A stretch of DNA of 64,000 nucleotides, taken from positions 22,716-86,715 of the IMG/VR virus record IMGVR_UViG_3300030333_002466; one strand, 5' to 3'. How positions within the stretch are numbered: the first letter of the stretch is position 1; every line of letters begins with the position of its first letter. The position numbers and the translations under genes are program-made. This DNA is from a virus. Shown one piece after another: positions 7,897-16,996 of the stretch. The notes under the pieces were generated by a model. The model worked only from the letters and a program-made list of their open reading frames with translations. It made no database searches and was not told where the DNA came from.

Positions 7897-9576
7897 TTAT
7901 TGGCAAGCAGCACATTCACCTTTTGAAGCCTGAATACCAGCCTTAGAGTATACGTAATACAATCCAAGAATGTCAGGGTTCAAGAAAGCTTCTTTGTGAA
8001 CTTGACTAATGTAGTCTTCATCTTCGCCTGCTGCAAAGAATAGGTTTAGTGATTGCCATTGATCAAGGTGTTTACCTCTAGCAGCAGCAAGTCGAATAAC
8101 ATCAAATTGATTGATTTCAAAAGCTGTCTTAAAGACTTCCTTTTCCTCATCTGTCAGCCAATCTACGTGCTGAACACTTCCCATGTTATCACGAATGTCC
8201 TCAACATTTGCTCTGTTGAAAACTCCACGCTCTTTCATCAATTCTAACAGCACGGGGTTAACTCTGTCAATCTCACCTGCTGGTGTTCTTTGAGTGTATA
8301 CCATAGCTGTATCAGGATTGATACCTTCAGACACACCACCCATAATCAAAGCAGTGGATTTTGTAGGAGCTACAGCAAGCAAGTGTGTGTTTGCTCTATT
8401 GTATCCCTTACACCAATCAGGTTCACCCCACTGTTCTGCAAGCCACTTAGTAGCTCTTTCAGCTTCACTGCGAATGTTCTTGAAGATGGTGTTGTTAAGC
8501 ATGTGTGCTTCCAAACCACCGAAAGGCAAACGCTTCTTCTGAAATAATGTGTGTAGACCACAAACACCAAGACCAAGTGCACGACCTTTCTTAGTAGCAG
8601 CAATAGCTTTCTCAAGACCCGGAATGTTCTTACCTCTTTCAAGGAATTCCTGAACAACACAGTCAAGGAATACGATTGCTTGGAATACAGCATCAGTATC
8701 TTTCCAATCATCATAGAACATTAGGTTCATAGATGCAAGTACACAAGTGTAAGTATAGTCAGGGCCTGAGTGTAGGATGATTTCATTACACAGTTGTGGA
8801 GCCTTAATATCAAGTCCATGATCAACATACCACTGAGGGCGCTTCAGGTTAGCTTTGTCAGGGAAAAAGAAGTAACCCTTACCAGTCACCATCTTTGTTC
8901 TCATAGCTGTCTGGTAGCGATCTAGGGCGTCCCTATCTCCATCTAGGATTCGATCTATAAAATCAGCAGAAACATTCCAACCAATATTGTTACCATCAGG
9001 TTCCGTTTCAAGATATTTAGCAACCTCGTAAAAATCCCCATGATCAATAGGTAGATAACCAGCCCAACTTCCCCTACGCGCCGTGCCTTGGGCGACATAT
9101 TCCATATCCTTTTGGAACAAACTGAGAACAGGGAGAACTCCACTTGTCTTGCCGCCGACACTAATATCGCTGCCCCTAGCACGAATATCACCAAGGTATC
9201 CAGCAGTACCGAAACCCATCTTCGTGAGCATCGATGTTTCGTGTCTTGCTTTATAGATTTCATCAATACTATCCCCCACATAACTTCCAGCACAACTTAC
9301 AGGAAGACCTCTATTTGTTCCGGTATTCGCCAGAACGGGAGTTGACGGTGACAGCCAACCTTTCCACATAAGATCAAAGAATATCTCTTTCCACTTAAGG
9401 GGGTCTGGTGTGTGTGCTGATAATGTTCCAGCGATTCTCATGTACTGTTCTTTGGGGTTATCTGCTTGATACAGGTACTTCTCTTTAAATAGCTGGTAGC
9501 CACCTGTAGACCACCAAGCGGGAGCTAACCCTTGTTCTTGTAATTTCTTTCGTTCTTCGGATAGTTTATCGTACAT
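7897..9576 (-). CDS. nrdA: Class I ribonucleoside-diphosphate reductase, large subunit
   Basis: 559 aa, about 200 shorter than E. coli NrdA because the N-terminal ATP cone is absent: the protein opens directly in the barrel region (LSPSTPVLANTGT). Catalytic features are visible: the Cys pair in PVSCAGSY and YTCVLASMN, the thiyl-radical motif PQLCNEI, and a C-terminal redox pair GECAACQ. It converts NDPs to dNDPs. Without the cone it would lack dATP overall inhibition, which suits a lytic phage. The stop abuts nrdB by one base. Confidence 0.93.
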   Translation of the reverse strand: MYDKLSEERKKLQEQGLAPAWWSTGGYQLFKEKYLYQADNPKEQYMRIAGTLSAHTPDPLKWKEIFFDLMWKGWLSPSTPVLANTGTNRGLPVSCAGSYVGDSIDEIYKARHETSMLTKMGFGTAGYLGDIRARGSDISVGGKTSGVLPVLSLFQKDMEYVAQGTARRGSWAGYLPIDHGDFYEVAKYLETEPDGNNIGWNVSADFIDRILDGDRDALDRYQTAMRTKMVTGKGYFFFPDKANLKRPQWYVDHGLDIKAPQLCNEIILHSGPDYTYTCVLASMNLMFYDDWKDTDAVFQAIVFLDCVVQEFLERGKNIPGLEKAIAATKKGRALGLGVCGLHTLFQKKRLPFGGLEAHMLNNTIFKNIRSEAERATKWLAEQWGEPDWCKGYNRANTHLLAVAPTKSTALIMGGVSEGINPDTAMVYTQRTPAGEIDRVNPVLLELMKERGVFNRANVEDIRDNMGSVQHVDWLTDEEKEVFKTAFEINQFDVIRLAAARGKHLDQWQSLNLFFAAGEDEDYISQVHKEAFLNPDILGLYYVYSKAGIQASKGECAACQ

Positions 9577-10559
9577 TAGAATCTAAACCCTTCTTTATTC
9601 CAGTTTCTTACATATTGATTACCTTGCGATGAAAAGAAGTCTTGCATCTGATAGCCGTTAATACCTTTGTAAAAGTAATCGGCAATTGGGTTATATTCAA
9701 CTTTATAGAGTTTCTCATAACCTAAATTCTCAAGACAGTAGTTAATACGACTCTGAGCAAAATGCTCTAACTGAATCTCAGTTATTCCGTCGATCTTTCC
9801 TTTTTCAAAGATTTTTCGGATGATAACTCTTTCATGATCAAGTACTGTATTCGCCGCCTCGATAATGTCCTGTTTAAGACTTTCTTCTTCTTTCTCACTT
9901 AGTTCACCAGCCTCTTTCATTTCTTTCTTCAAGGTTCTAAACAACCATGCAGCAGCTTCTGCATGAAGGTTCTCGTCTCTTGCTGAGAAGTTAATACCGC
10001 TAACCACATTCAACAGTTTGTTCTTACCTAAACTTTGGAAATGCTTTAGGAAAGCAAATGAAGAATATAGAATAGCCCCTTCTCCGAATGTGAAAGCACC
10101 CAAAGATCGCAAATCATCTTTTCCGTGTAGAGTGTTTTCAAGAAAGTCAATTCTCGCTTTAAGCTCGGGATCATCTAAGTAGCTCCTGTAAAATTCATCG
10201 TTGGCAAGACCGAGTTCTTCATTAATCTTGGCATAGAACTTGGCATGTACCTGAAGTTCCATAGCACCAAACAGTGCTGCCATTGGTTGAATATCGGCTG
10301 GTCGTGGGAACTTTTTAAACACAAAGTTCAACCAGAATTCATCACCGATAATCTGCTCGTATAGTGTAAAAAGTTTTAGTGTTGTGATTACGCCATGCCT
10401 TTCAGATTCAGACATATTGACAAGAATATCTTGCTTGTCTTTATGTACTTTCACTTCATCATGGGGCCAAAAATGTTGAGCCTGCTTATCGGCAAACTCA
10501 ACAGCTTCTGGATAATCAACGGTAAATTCATTTTTTGGTGTTCTAATTTGAACCGCCAT
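9576..10559 (-). CDS. nrdB: Class I ribonucleotide reductase, small (radical) subunit
   Basis: 327 aa with the ferritin-like fold. Metal-ligand motifs are GDEFW, MELQVHAKFY, GEGAILYSSF and RDENLHAEA; the Tyr after HAKF is the likely radical site. The Glu in MELQVH is four residues before the His, whereas E. coli has three, so the ligand register deserves structural modelling. It supplies the radical to NrdA. The pair overlaps by one base, implying translational coupling. Confidence 0.93.
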   Translation of the reverse strand: MAVQIRTPKNEFTVDYPEAVEFADKQAQHFWPHDEVKVHKDKQDILVNMSESERHGVITTLKLFTLYEQIIGDEFWLNFVFKKFPRPADIQPMAALFGAMELQVHAKFYAKINEELGLANDEFYRSYLDDPELKARIDFLENTLHGKDDLRSLGAFTFGEGAILYSSFAFLKHFQSLGKNKLLNVVSGINFSARDENLHAEAAAWLFRTLKKEMKEAGELSEKEEESLKQDIIEAANTVLDHERVIIRKIFEKGKIDGITEIQLEHFAQSRINYCLENLGYEKLYKVEYNPIADYFYKGINGYQMQDFFSSQGNQYVRNWNKEGFRF

Positions 10560-10562
10560 TTA

Positions 10563-10919
10563 TTATTCTCCGTCAAATGATTGTTTTATTTTCTCAAAAT
10601 AGTCAGACTCAGAGCGTCTGCTCATACGTCTCAAATCTTCTTTCATGAAGATGTCTTCTGTTGAGTAAAGGTAGGCACCAATTGAAGCTGCGCCTGATCG
10701 TCTCCATTCAAAGTCAGTCCTTTCACTGCCCTCTACTCTGTAAGTATCAACCACTTGATTTCGTAGATTTCTATGATTACATTTGACAACCTCATAAGGT
10801 CGTGTTATGTCCATGCCATTTGTAAATAGAATCTTGGCAAATTGTGTTGGCTCTGGTTGTGGGTCAACCCAATCATCAAGTAGTTGCAAATCTGAAAAAC
10901 TTAGGTAAAAGAAGTTCAT
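10563..10919 (-). CDS. Hypothetical protein in nucleotide operon
   Basis: 118 aa from the ATG at 10919, which overlaps the upstream stop as ATGA with GGAG upstream; an in-frame ATG at 10961 would overlap the previous gene by 46 nt. The sequence (MNFFYLSFSDLQLLDDWVD start, charged C-terminus) shows no motif I recognise. Its place between nrdB and thyX and the tight coupling suggest co-expression with nucleotide metabolism. Confidence 0.6.
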   Translation of the reverse strand: MNFFYLSFSDLQLLDDWVDPQPEPTQFAKILFTNGMDITRPYEVVKCNHRNLRNQVVDTYRVEGSERTDFEWRRSGAASIGAYLYSTEDIFMKEDLRRMSRRSESDYFEKIKQSFDGE

Positions 10920-11143
10920 ATAGTTTGTTTCTCCGTAATCCTGTTGAAAAATCTTCTCCAAATATACCCACGAACAATAGAAATCATAGTGAAAATGATT
11001 GTTATTTCCATGTTCTGCATAAACGTGGTATCCAATTCATATATTGGAGCGATTAAAAAAGTCCAGACCAGCAGCGATAGCAACCAGCCTGAACCTACAT
11101 TCAATACTTGCTCAATTATAGAGTGAGTTTTACTCTGGCTCAT
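10916..11143 (-). CDS. DUF7220-like small membrane protein
   Basis: 75 aa from the ATG at 11143 (GGGA upstream). The opening MSQSKTHSIIEQVLNV, a hydrophobic stretch (SLLVWTFLIAPIYEL), and the closing IFTMISIVRGYIWRRFFN match a family of short two-TM phage proteins (DUF7220) of unknown function. It overlaps thyX by 14 nt. Confidence 0.65.
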   Translation of the reverse strand: MSQSKTHSIIEQVLNVGSGWLLSLLVWTFLIAPIYELDTTFMQNMEITIIFTMISIVRGYIWRRFFNRITEKQTI

Positions 11144-12143
11144 AATCCCAACACGCATTTTCATCTATGAGTTGACGATGTTGAATCCAACCAAAGAAGT
11201 TACCAGAATAATAACCCAATCTATTATTATAACCTGTCACTCCCTCTGTGTCAAGATCAGTTTCATCATCCATTGGACGAGCCTGATGTTCAAACGGAGA
11301 CGCATGTACAGGCTTGCTGTTTACAAGCATATCGTAAATCTTCAAGGCTTTGTCAACACTATTATCTGTAAGTCGATAACTTACTTGAGCGCAACAGGAT
11401 GCAGAGACCTTAATAGCATCTTCTTCAGACAACCTTTGCTCATATTGCTGTCCATCGGGGTCTGAGTTATAGATGAAGTAGTAAGATTCATCAGAATCTT
11501 TGTAGAACTCTACATAAGGTAGGTGCCACTCGTCAACCCACAATCCATTAGGGCTTGATTGCTCCCTAGCTTCCCACATACAACGAGCAAGTTCTTTAAT
11601 CTCAGGTTGAGCATCTTTATGATTACGCAACCAGAAGAAGTTATCATACTCTGTAGCTGTACAAACTACTTTAATGAACTGGAATGGCTCTAGTAGTCTA
11701 TTTACAATTTGTTTATGATAACCTGCTTCGTGGAAAGCTTCAGCGGTATAGACAGCATCTCCCATCGCCCTACGCCAAGCTTCAGCACGATCAACTTCAT
11801 CATTAATTAATTGGAATAGACCTGAATCTGAAGGCTCATCAAACTCTTGGAGTGCTTCCAGAGAAATTGGCTCAACACACTCTGCTTCAGCCTGCATACC
11901 CCTCTGGTTAGCTCCCCAATGGATAGGCATAGCAGTATTGATCTTAATATGTTCAATCATCTTTGGAACTGGAATAGCTCGGCTACTGGCAGCATTGCGA
12001 CTGAACAATCTGTGAGTCATGAACTCACTATGTATGAACCGAGGATACTCAAGCTCATACGTGGTAATTCTTTTACCTGAAGGAGATACACTATCTGCAA
12101 CGATAGTAGCTGAAATACCACCCTTACCTTCAACTTTAACCAT
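11130..12143 (-). CDS. thyX: Flavin-dependent thymidylate synthase (ThyX-like)
   Basis: 337 aa. The region THRLFSRNAASSRAIP corresponds to the ThyX signature RHRx7S, here with HRL in place of RHR and the downstream SSR retained. Further family motifs include NRLLEPFQFI and KPVHASPFEHQA. ThyX makes dTMP from dUMP using FAD and folate. The protein is longer than bacterial ThyX (about 220-250 aa), as in several phage forms. It overlaps the dNMP kinase gene by 8 nt. Confidence 0.85.
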   Translation of the reverse strand: MVKVEGKGGISATIVADSVSPSGKRITTYELEYPRFIHSEFMTHRLFSRNAASSRAIPVPKMIEHIKINTAMPIHWGANQRGMQAEAECVEPISLEALQEFDEPSDSGLFQLINDEVDRAEAWRRAMGDAVYTAEAFHEAGYHKQIVNRLLEPFQFIKVVCTATEYDNFFWLRNHKDAQPEIKELARCMWEAREQSSPNGLWVDEWHLPYVEFYKDSDESYYFIYNSDPDGQQYEQRLSEEDAIKVSASCCAQVSYRLTDNSVDKALKIYDMLVNSKPVHASPFEHQARPMDDETDLDTEGVTGYNNRLGYYSGNFFGWIQHRQLIDENACWDYEPE

Positions 12144-12723
12144 ATTTTATAATCTCCTGTGTAATTAGTCTTGCAAAGTTCTCTGGGATAATGTCTTCAT
12201 TCTTCGTCCTCATTTTGATTGTATGTGCTTCCCTCACTTTTATGAAGTTCCTACTATCCCCTGAAAAGTCATTAGAGCCTTGCCCAGAAAACTGTACTAT
12301 ATAGATATTCTTACCACCAAATTCTGAAATAAGTGGTAATACTTCTTCAACAAAACCTGAGTCAGTGAACACAACACCACGTTCAAAGTCTTTTAAAGAG
12401 ATAGACTTAGCCGACTTCTGTCCAAAGAAACGCTTACCAAAATGGGGTTTAGCAATTTCTTCACTAATGTAAATCAAAAACTCCCTTGGAGACATACCTC
12501 TGAACTGCGGCATCTTACTTTCCTTGTACTCACGATCTGTACAGAAGTGAATAAATTCTTCGTAACTTCTGCAATCAGAGAATGGATACGCGCATTCGTA
12601 AAGGGCCGTTTTAAAGGCCCTCAACTCACACTGATACAGGTTTTTTAAGCAACGTCCGATGGTATCCTTACCAGCACCTTTTGGAGCATTGAGTAGTATG
12701 ATTTTATTGCTCAGTGGGTTCAT
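12136..12723 (-). CDS. Deoxynucleoside monophosphate kinase
   Basis: 195 aa from the ATG at 12723; a longer frame runs into mazG. The P-loop NAPKGAGKDTIGR lies at residues 12-24. FRGMSPREFLIYISEE and VVFTDSGF (DxD-like) follow, the pattern of T4 gp1-type dNMP kinases and related phage adenylate-kinase-like enzymes. It phosphorylates dNMPs to dNDPs, feeding dNTP synthesis beside ThyX and MazG. Confidence 0.8.
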   Translation of the reverse strand: MNPLSNKIILLNAPKGAGKDTIGRCLKNLYQCELRAFKTALYECAYPFSDCRSYEEFIHFCTDREYKESKMPQFRGMSPREFLIYISEEIAKPHFGKRFFGQKSAKSISLKDFERGVVFTDSGFVEEVLPLISEFGGKNIYIVQFSGQGSNDFSGDSRNFIKVREAHTIKMRTKNEDIIPENFARLITQEIIKYG

Positions 12724-13228
12724 TTTCTTTAATTTTCTCCCAATTAGATTCAATATTCTCAACAAGATCGCTAAGAACAACACCAACAAAATCGTGTGGT
12801 TTCAATAGCTTACCAGATTCCTTGTTGATAACACCATAATACTCTGTACCATCTTGCATTGTTACGAGACGAACGAAGGTCTCGATACCTTGCTCTTTGT
12901 AATACTCCAAAGTCTCGTTAGCATGTTCTGGGTCTCGATGGAATTTTGTGAGGTTATTGTCACAAACCCTTTCCAATGCCTCTGGTGTTTGATATCCAGA
13001 GAGAATCAATTTTTGGTAGAGACCGATAGCTGTTACCATGATATCTGCTACACCATCAAGGAGTTCTTGAGGGTCTTCGTCAATAGCTGCGTCCAAAGTC
13101 TCTTTGGTTTCTTCTAGAACCAGTTCAGTTTGACTGCGAATCTGCTCCCAGAATTCTTTAGTATTAGGCTCAACCGGCTGGTGACCGATCAAGGTATTCA
13201 TCAAATAGATTTTATCGTATGCCGACAT
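12704..13228 (-). CDS. mazG: MazG-like NTP pyrophosphohydrolase
   Basis: 174 aa. The all-alpha NTP-PPase core is visible as LVLEETKETLDAA then ELLDGVADIMVTAIGL, the ExxE...ExxD-type Mg-binding helices. A C-terminal extension (EYYGVINKESGKLLKPHDF) is additional. Phage MazG proteins hydrolyse dNTPs or alarmone-like nucleotides; the preferred substrate here is unknown. It overlaps the kinase gene by 20 nt. Confidence 0.75.
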   Translation of the reverse strand: MSAYDKIYLMNTLIGHQPVEPNTKEFWEQIRSQTELVLEETKETLDAAIDEDPQELLDGVADIMVTAIGLYQKLILSGYQTPEALERVCDNNLTKFHRDPEHANETLEYYKEQGIETFVRLVTMQDGTEYYGVINKESGKLLKPHDFVGVVLSDLVENIESNWEKIKENEPTEQ

Positions 13229-13231
13229 TAA

Positions 13232-14170
13232 TTAACCTCCTGCTACGTTCATTAGAGTGTTTTCCATTTCTTCTTTTGTCTTCAAGTTTACACGACCACG
13301 GTTCCAGTGTCCACATTCTTTACACTGATAAGCGTCAAAAGTTGACAGGTTCGTGCTGACTGTTCCGTTCTTAACCAAGTCAGTTGAAGCGCACACTGTA
13401 CAGGACTTCTGACCTGTCTGTACGTACTGTGCTACGTTTACATGTGTAGAGTACCACGGAGCCACTTTCTTGTAAAGTTTTTCAAGCAAAACAACATCGT
13501 ACACATTATAGTCAAGCATTTCCTCGAAGGCTGATTCATCACCATTCATGCAACGTGACCAAAGGCTAAACCCACCAGTCTGTACCTTATTACCAATACC
13601 AAGATACTCACACACACTATCAAGCCTGTTTGAAGGGAATCTGAAGCGTTGCTTTAGAATCTTCAAAGTGTCAACTGTCTTATACGGCTTAGGTGGTTTG
13701 AAGCCATGATAGAGCATACGAGCATTCAACGTAGGCATATCAAAACGATCACCATTATGAGCAATGATAATATCAGCTTCGTTGATCATATCATAGATAG
13801 ATGCAATCAATGGTTGATCATCTTCATTTTCCATATTCTCAGGGTAGTAATGCAGCGAGTCAGATGCAACTGTATCATCGCCAAGCCACTTAGCAGCCCA
13901 AGTGAGAACGTAACCTTCTTGAGCTACCTGATTCTGACCAACATTCTGCTTAAACCTTCCCCAAACCCATGCAAGTGTTGGTGCTGTTTCAATGTCAAGT
14001 ACAAGAATCTTTGCTTTAGGTTTTTCCTGTTTGGTTGGTTCACTACCAAAAGCTTTCTTCCAATCCCAAGCAGTAGACTTAGGGATACCTGTGATCTTCT
14101 CAACTGCTCTGTAGGAATAACCATCAGCAAGCATTCCTAATACTCTTTCTTGAATTTCTGTCATTTCCAT
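13232..14170 (-). CDS. RNase H-like DnaQ-type exonuclease with N-terminal HTH and zinc ribbon
   Basis: 312 aa. Residues 1-45 form a helix-turn-helix (YSYRAVEKITGIPKSTAWDW). The exonuclease core follows: ILVLDIETAP (DxE), IIAHNGDRFDMPTLNAR and LDYNVYDVVLLEKLY (YxxxD), fitting the predicted 3'-5' exonuclease group. The C-terminus carries a zinc ribbon (CTVCAS ... CKECGHW). It is probably a DNA repair or recombination nuclease in the replication operon. Confidence 0.78.
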   Translation of the reverse strand: MEMTEIQERVLGMLADGYSYRAVEKITGIPKSTAWDWKKAFGSEPTKQEKPKAKILVLDIETAPTLAWVWGRFKQNVGQNQVAQEGYVLTWAAKWLGDDTVASDSLHYYPENMENEDDQPLIASIYDMINEADIIIAHNGDRFDMPTLNARMLYHGFKPPKPYKTVDTLKILKQRFRFPSNRLDSVCEYLGIGNKVQTGGFSLWSRCMNGDESAFEEMLDYNVYDVVLLEKLYKKVAPWYSTHVNVAQYVQTGQKSCTVCASTDLVKNGTVSTNLSTFDAYQCKECGHWNRGRVNLKTKEEMENTLMNVAGG

Positions 14171-14171
14171 T

Positions 14172-14597
14172 TTATACCTCGTCTCTTTCAGTAAATACGT
14201 ATGAAACTCTAGGATTATCTTTATCCACTTCAGTTTCGTGTAGGACTTCCATCTTCACATAATCATCATTATCGTCAATAAGAACACCAAGCTCTGTTAA
14301 AGCATCGTATAGAAACTTGGTGTTAGCAGCAATGAAGTTATGTTTATCTGATCTTCTTCTACTTTGCTTGTAAAGCTTTGCTGTAACATCAACTGGTTTT
14401 GTAAACTTAATATGATCTTGACCAGTATCTTTCAGTATTTGCTCTACCATATCTTTAAACAACTTCTTAGCTTTGTTGTACTCAAGATAGTGTGCATTGT
14501 TTGTATAATTTAGGTTTACTCGGAACTTCTTAGGTTCTTTTGTTTTCCTAGGGATAAGAACTACCACAGGGCAGTCTATCCTAAGAACCTTAGACAC
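14172..14597 (-). CDS. rusA: RusA-family Holliday junction resolvase
   Basis: 141 aa from the GTG at 14597, which overlaps the upstream stop and has GGGAG 7 nt before it; an upstream GTG at 14618 has no ribosome site. The RusA pattern is seen in SRRRSDKHNFIAANTK, LYDALTELGVLIDDNDDYV and DKDNPRV, with the conserved Asp residues that bind Mg. It cleaves four-way junctions before packaging. Directly downstream of the flap exonuclease gene. Confidence 0.78.
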   Translation of the reverse strand: MSKVLRIDCPVVVLIPRKTKEPKKFRVNLNYTNNAHYLEYNKAKKLFKDMVEQILKDTGQDHIKFTKPVDVTAKLYKQSRRRSDKHNFIAANTKFLYDALTELGVLIDDNDDYVKMEVLHETEVDKDNPRVSYVFTERDEV

Positions 14598-15591
14598 TAG
14601 GAATCTCCCAACGATCACCTTTCATTCTTTGCATCCAAAGAAGATCAGCCTGCTCTTTGATAATCTCATCAATAGTTCTTTCGTATCTCACTTCATTCCA
14701 ACCTTTGTAGTGGTATGTTTCAGTTTCTTCATCCCAACCAGTCTGTGTTTTGTCGTCCCACTTTTGCTCAGAGTACCATGCGTGGTAAATCTCATAACAA
14801 CGCTCATAAAGTTCCCTTTCAGAAACACAATCCTCTAGAAGACTCTCAGCGCCTTTATCGCCAATTGTGGCAATCTTTCTGACACCATACTTACTAGCGA
14901 TTGCTTTTGATAAGCCTTGACAGCCGGGAATGTTATCTACGGTCTTATCACCTTTAAGAAGTTGTTGGTAAAAACCACGATTAGCTTCTTTAAGTGTTAC
15001 AAGTTGTGGTTCATCATCTTTATCTAGATGATAATGATAACCCGGAGTATTTCGTAAGTCTTTATCAACGGATGCACAAACTGTTGTTGGGTTCTGTGGG
15101 TTGGCGAGGTATCCTCGGTAGGCAATGACAGAACACGCATCATCAGCCTCGTTACCATCAACAACAATAGCCCCATACTTCTTAATAGCGTAGTCCCTTA
15201 CATTGTAAAACCAATACGGTTTCTCTGTATGCTCACGGTTGCCCTTATATTTAAGAACTGTAGCAACTTCCTCTCTATAGTTGCCCTTGCCAGTGAGATA
15301 CAATTTGTACTTATCTGCTTTGAGGTTGTTTTTCAAAGCTTTCATTTGCATATCGAAAGCTGCTAATGCTTCCTTTTCTTCAAAGAAGACTGTTCTAGGT
15401 CTAATCTCATAAAGAGTTGTGTCAACCATAAAGAATTCTGATTGATCTTTCAAGTAACCTTTTGCTTCTTTACTATATTCAAATGTATCAACTAATTCTT
15501 CATCTTCATAAATATCGTAATAAACATGTTGTCCAACAGACGCTGCACGATAAACAAGAATATCACCATCAATTGCTACGGTATCAAACAT
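14590..15591 (-). CDS. 5'-3' exonuclease / flap nuclease
   Basis: 333 aa from the ATG at 15591 (AAAGGAG upstream). The FEN-like fold shows AIDGDILVYRA, KYKGNREH, GNEADDACSVIA, ASVDKDLRNTPG and the helix-hairpin-helix DKTVDNIPGCQGLSKAIA. This corresponds to T7 gp6/T5 D15-type nucleases that remove RNA primers. The RusA gene overlaps its end. Confidence 0.85.
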   Translation of the reverse strand: MFDTVAIDGDILVYRAASVGQHVYYDIYEDEELVDTFEYSKEAKGYLKDQSEFFMVDTTLYEIRPRTVFFEEKEALAAFDMQMKALKNNLKADKYKLYLTGKGNYREEVATVLKYKGNREHTEKPYWFYNVRDYAIKKYGAIVVDGNEADDACSVIAYRGYLANPQNPTTVCASVDKDLRNTPGYHYHLDKDDEPQLVTLKEANRGFYQQLLKGDKTVDNIPGCQGLSKAIASKYGVRKIATIGDKGAESLLEDCVSERELYERCYEIYHAWYSEQKWDDKTQTGWDEETETYHYKGWNEVRYERTIDEIIKEQADLLWMQRMKGDRWEIPSV

Positions 15592-15605
15592 ATTTTCTCC
15601 TTTGC

Positions 15606-15634
15606 AAAAGAAAAGGGGCAGCCGAAGCCGCCCC
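15606..15634 (-). terminator. Rho-independent terminator after ssb (minus strand)
   Basis: On the minus strand GGGGCGGC-TTCG-GCTGCCCC (15634-15615) forms an 8-bp stem with a UUCG tetraloop, followed by TTTTCTTTT. It sits between the SSB gene and the exonuclease gene, so it probably attenuates rather than ends the operon. Confidence 0.85.
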
Positions 15635-15641
15635 AAATCTA

Positions 15642-16304
15642 TTAGTAATCGCTGTCGTCTTCGTCAGGGTCAAACGGAGCGTCGTCGTCGTCACCTTCAG
15701 CGTCTCCGGCATCAGAGCCGAAATCATCGTCGTCAGCGTCTTCTGGTTCAGAACTGTAGTCGCCACCTTCAACGACCTCACCAAGTTCATCAACACTGTC
15801 AGCAGCTTGGTACTCGATAAGGTTGTCAACGCGAACAGCCTTAAGTTTTGCGAAAGTACCAAATTTATTGGTGATAACATCGTACATTACCACACCAGTA
15901 GAACCGTTACTTACCAGTTTCAACTTAGTAATGTCCTTCAGCAAAGGCTTACCGTCTTCGCTCAAACCAATCTTCTCGTACACCTTAACTCGATACTTCG
16001 GGTCAAACTGTTTCAGACGACCAGTTTCCTTATCTTTGTAGTGAGTATCCTTCTTAAGCTTCACAACATACTGTTCTTCTTGCTCAGGATACGGAGGGTC
16101 GATCTTAAAGACCTCCTTGAATTCTTTGTTGTCAAACTCCTTTGGAGGTTGTTTCTTGAATTCTTTTTTCCAGCGTTTAGCTGTCTTCTCATCGATAATA
16201 CAATCAACAGTCCATTCGGTGTTTTGTGCACCTTCAGTCTCATACTTCTGAGCGGGTTGTTGAATCTTAACGTAAGCCAGAACTACATCTTTCAATACTG
16301 CCAT
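15642..16304 (-). CDS. ssb: Single-stranded DNA-binding protein (T7 gp2.5-like)
   Basis: 220 aa. An OB-fold-type body (VVLAYVKIQQPAQK, YRVKVYEKIGL, TGVVMYDV) is followed by a very acidic tail (about residues 180-220) ending in aromatic Tyr, the hallmark of T7 gp2.5-type SSBs whose tail contacts polymerase and helicase. A terminator directly after the gene would raise its relative output. Confidence 0.85.
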   Translation of the reverse strand: MAVLKDVVLAYVKIQQPAQKYETEGAQNTEWTVDCIIDEKTAKRWKKEFKKQPPKEFDNKEFKEVFKIDPPYPEQEEQYVVKLKKDTHYKDKETGRLKQFDPKYRVKVYEKIGLSEDGKPLLKDITKLKLVSNGSTGVVMYDVITNKFGTFAKLKAVRVDNLIEYQAADSVDELGEVVEGGDYSSEPEDADDDDFGSDAGDAEGDDDDAPFDPDEDDSDY

Positions 16305-16358
16305 AATTAGCTTCTCCTATTTTGCTATTAAAGTTTTATGCTATTAAATGTTTAGCTT

Positions 16359-16757
16359 TTATTTTCGCTTTTTACCATTGCCAAAACTGGCATTATGACT
16401 GTGGACTTTTCGCGCCCTAGCGTAAAGAGAGGCGAATCTCTTTCTTTCTGCTTTAGTCATATCCTTTAGAGACTCAGCACACTCAGGAATAATAGTTTCC
16501 TTCTTACCATCATCACGCTTAATGGTGATTGGTGTAGTTTGTACCGGAGTCAGCAACTGATCCATCTTCGGAGTAAGCCAGCCAGAAACACTCTCAGGCT
16601 TCTTCAGACGGTAGGCAGTGCTACCCCCTTGCTTATCGTTTGGATGGTTCTTCTGGTGACGCTCAAGGCGCTTCTTGCGATTCTTCGCAGCCTTTGCCGG
16701 GTAAGAACCGTAGTAGTTCTTCTGAGCGTTACCGTTACGACCTGTTTTACCTGCCAT
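16359..16757 (-). CDS. Small basic hypothetical protein
   Basis: 132 aa, rich in Lys/Arg at both ends (KNRKKRLERHQKNHPND, ERKRFASLYARARK), which suggests nucleic-acid binding. No family recognised. It has an AGGAGG-type site and its own promoter upstream, so it may be expressed separately from the polymerase block. Confidence 0.6.
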   Translation of the reverse strand: MAGKTGRNGNAQKNYYGSYPAKAAKNRKKRLERHQKNHPNDKQGGSTAYRLKKPESVSGWLTPKMDQLLTPVQTTPITIKRDDGKKETIIPECAESLKDMTKAERKRFASLYARARKVHSHNASFGNGKKRK

Positions 16758-16797
16758 AATTAATTCCTCCTATTAAATTTCCTCACACTGTATAGAT

Positions 16798-16837
16798 AGT
16801 CTATCGTGAGAACCTATGAAAGTCAACCCCACGATAG
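16798..16837 (-). promoter_or_regulatory. Minus-strand sigma70-like promoter spanned by an inverted repeat
   Basis: On the minus strand TTGACT (16826-16821), 17-nt spacer, TAGACT (16803-16798). An exact 8-bp inverted repeat (CTATCGTG 16801-16808, CACGATAG 16830-16837) brackets the region from -10 to upstream of -35. It drives the 16757 gene and ssb. Confidence 0.6.
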
Positions 16838-16843
16838 AATTTT

Positions 16844-16996
16844 TTAATTGAGATCACTCAATATAATCAACTTACCCTCGCGTTCCTCTATATCGGATTC
16901 TTCCAATTTGAACTCGGAGGTTTGCCCGCAGGAGTGAACTAAGAAGTAAACCTCTAAGTCTTCTCCATATTTTTCAATAAGTTCTTTTAGGTTCAT
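16844..16996 (-). CDS. 50-aa hypothetical protein coupled to DNA polymerase
   Basis: Start ATG at 16996 overlaps the polymerase stop as TAATG, implying translational reinitiation. The product (MNLKELIEKYGEDLEVYFLV start) is acidic and contains SCG at residues 22-24; no motif recognised. It fills the gap before the next promoter with no other open frame. Confidence 0.6.
   Translation of the reverse strand: MNLKELIEKYGEDLEVYFLVHSCGQTSEFKLEESDIEEREGKLIILSDLN

Noticed and set aside
15462-16310. 282-codon plus-strand frame opposite ssb and the exonuclease gene
   Set aside because: Antisense shadow of the acidic, GA-rich SSB tail; overlaps two certain genes and a terminator.
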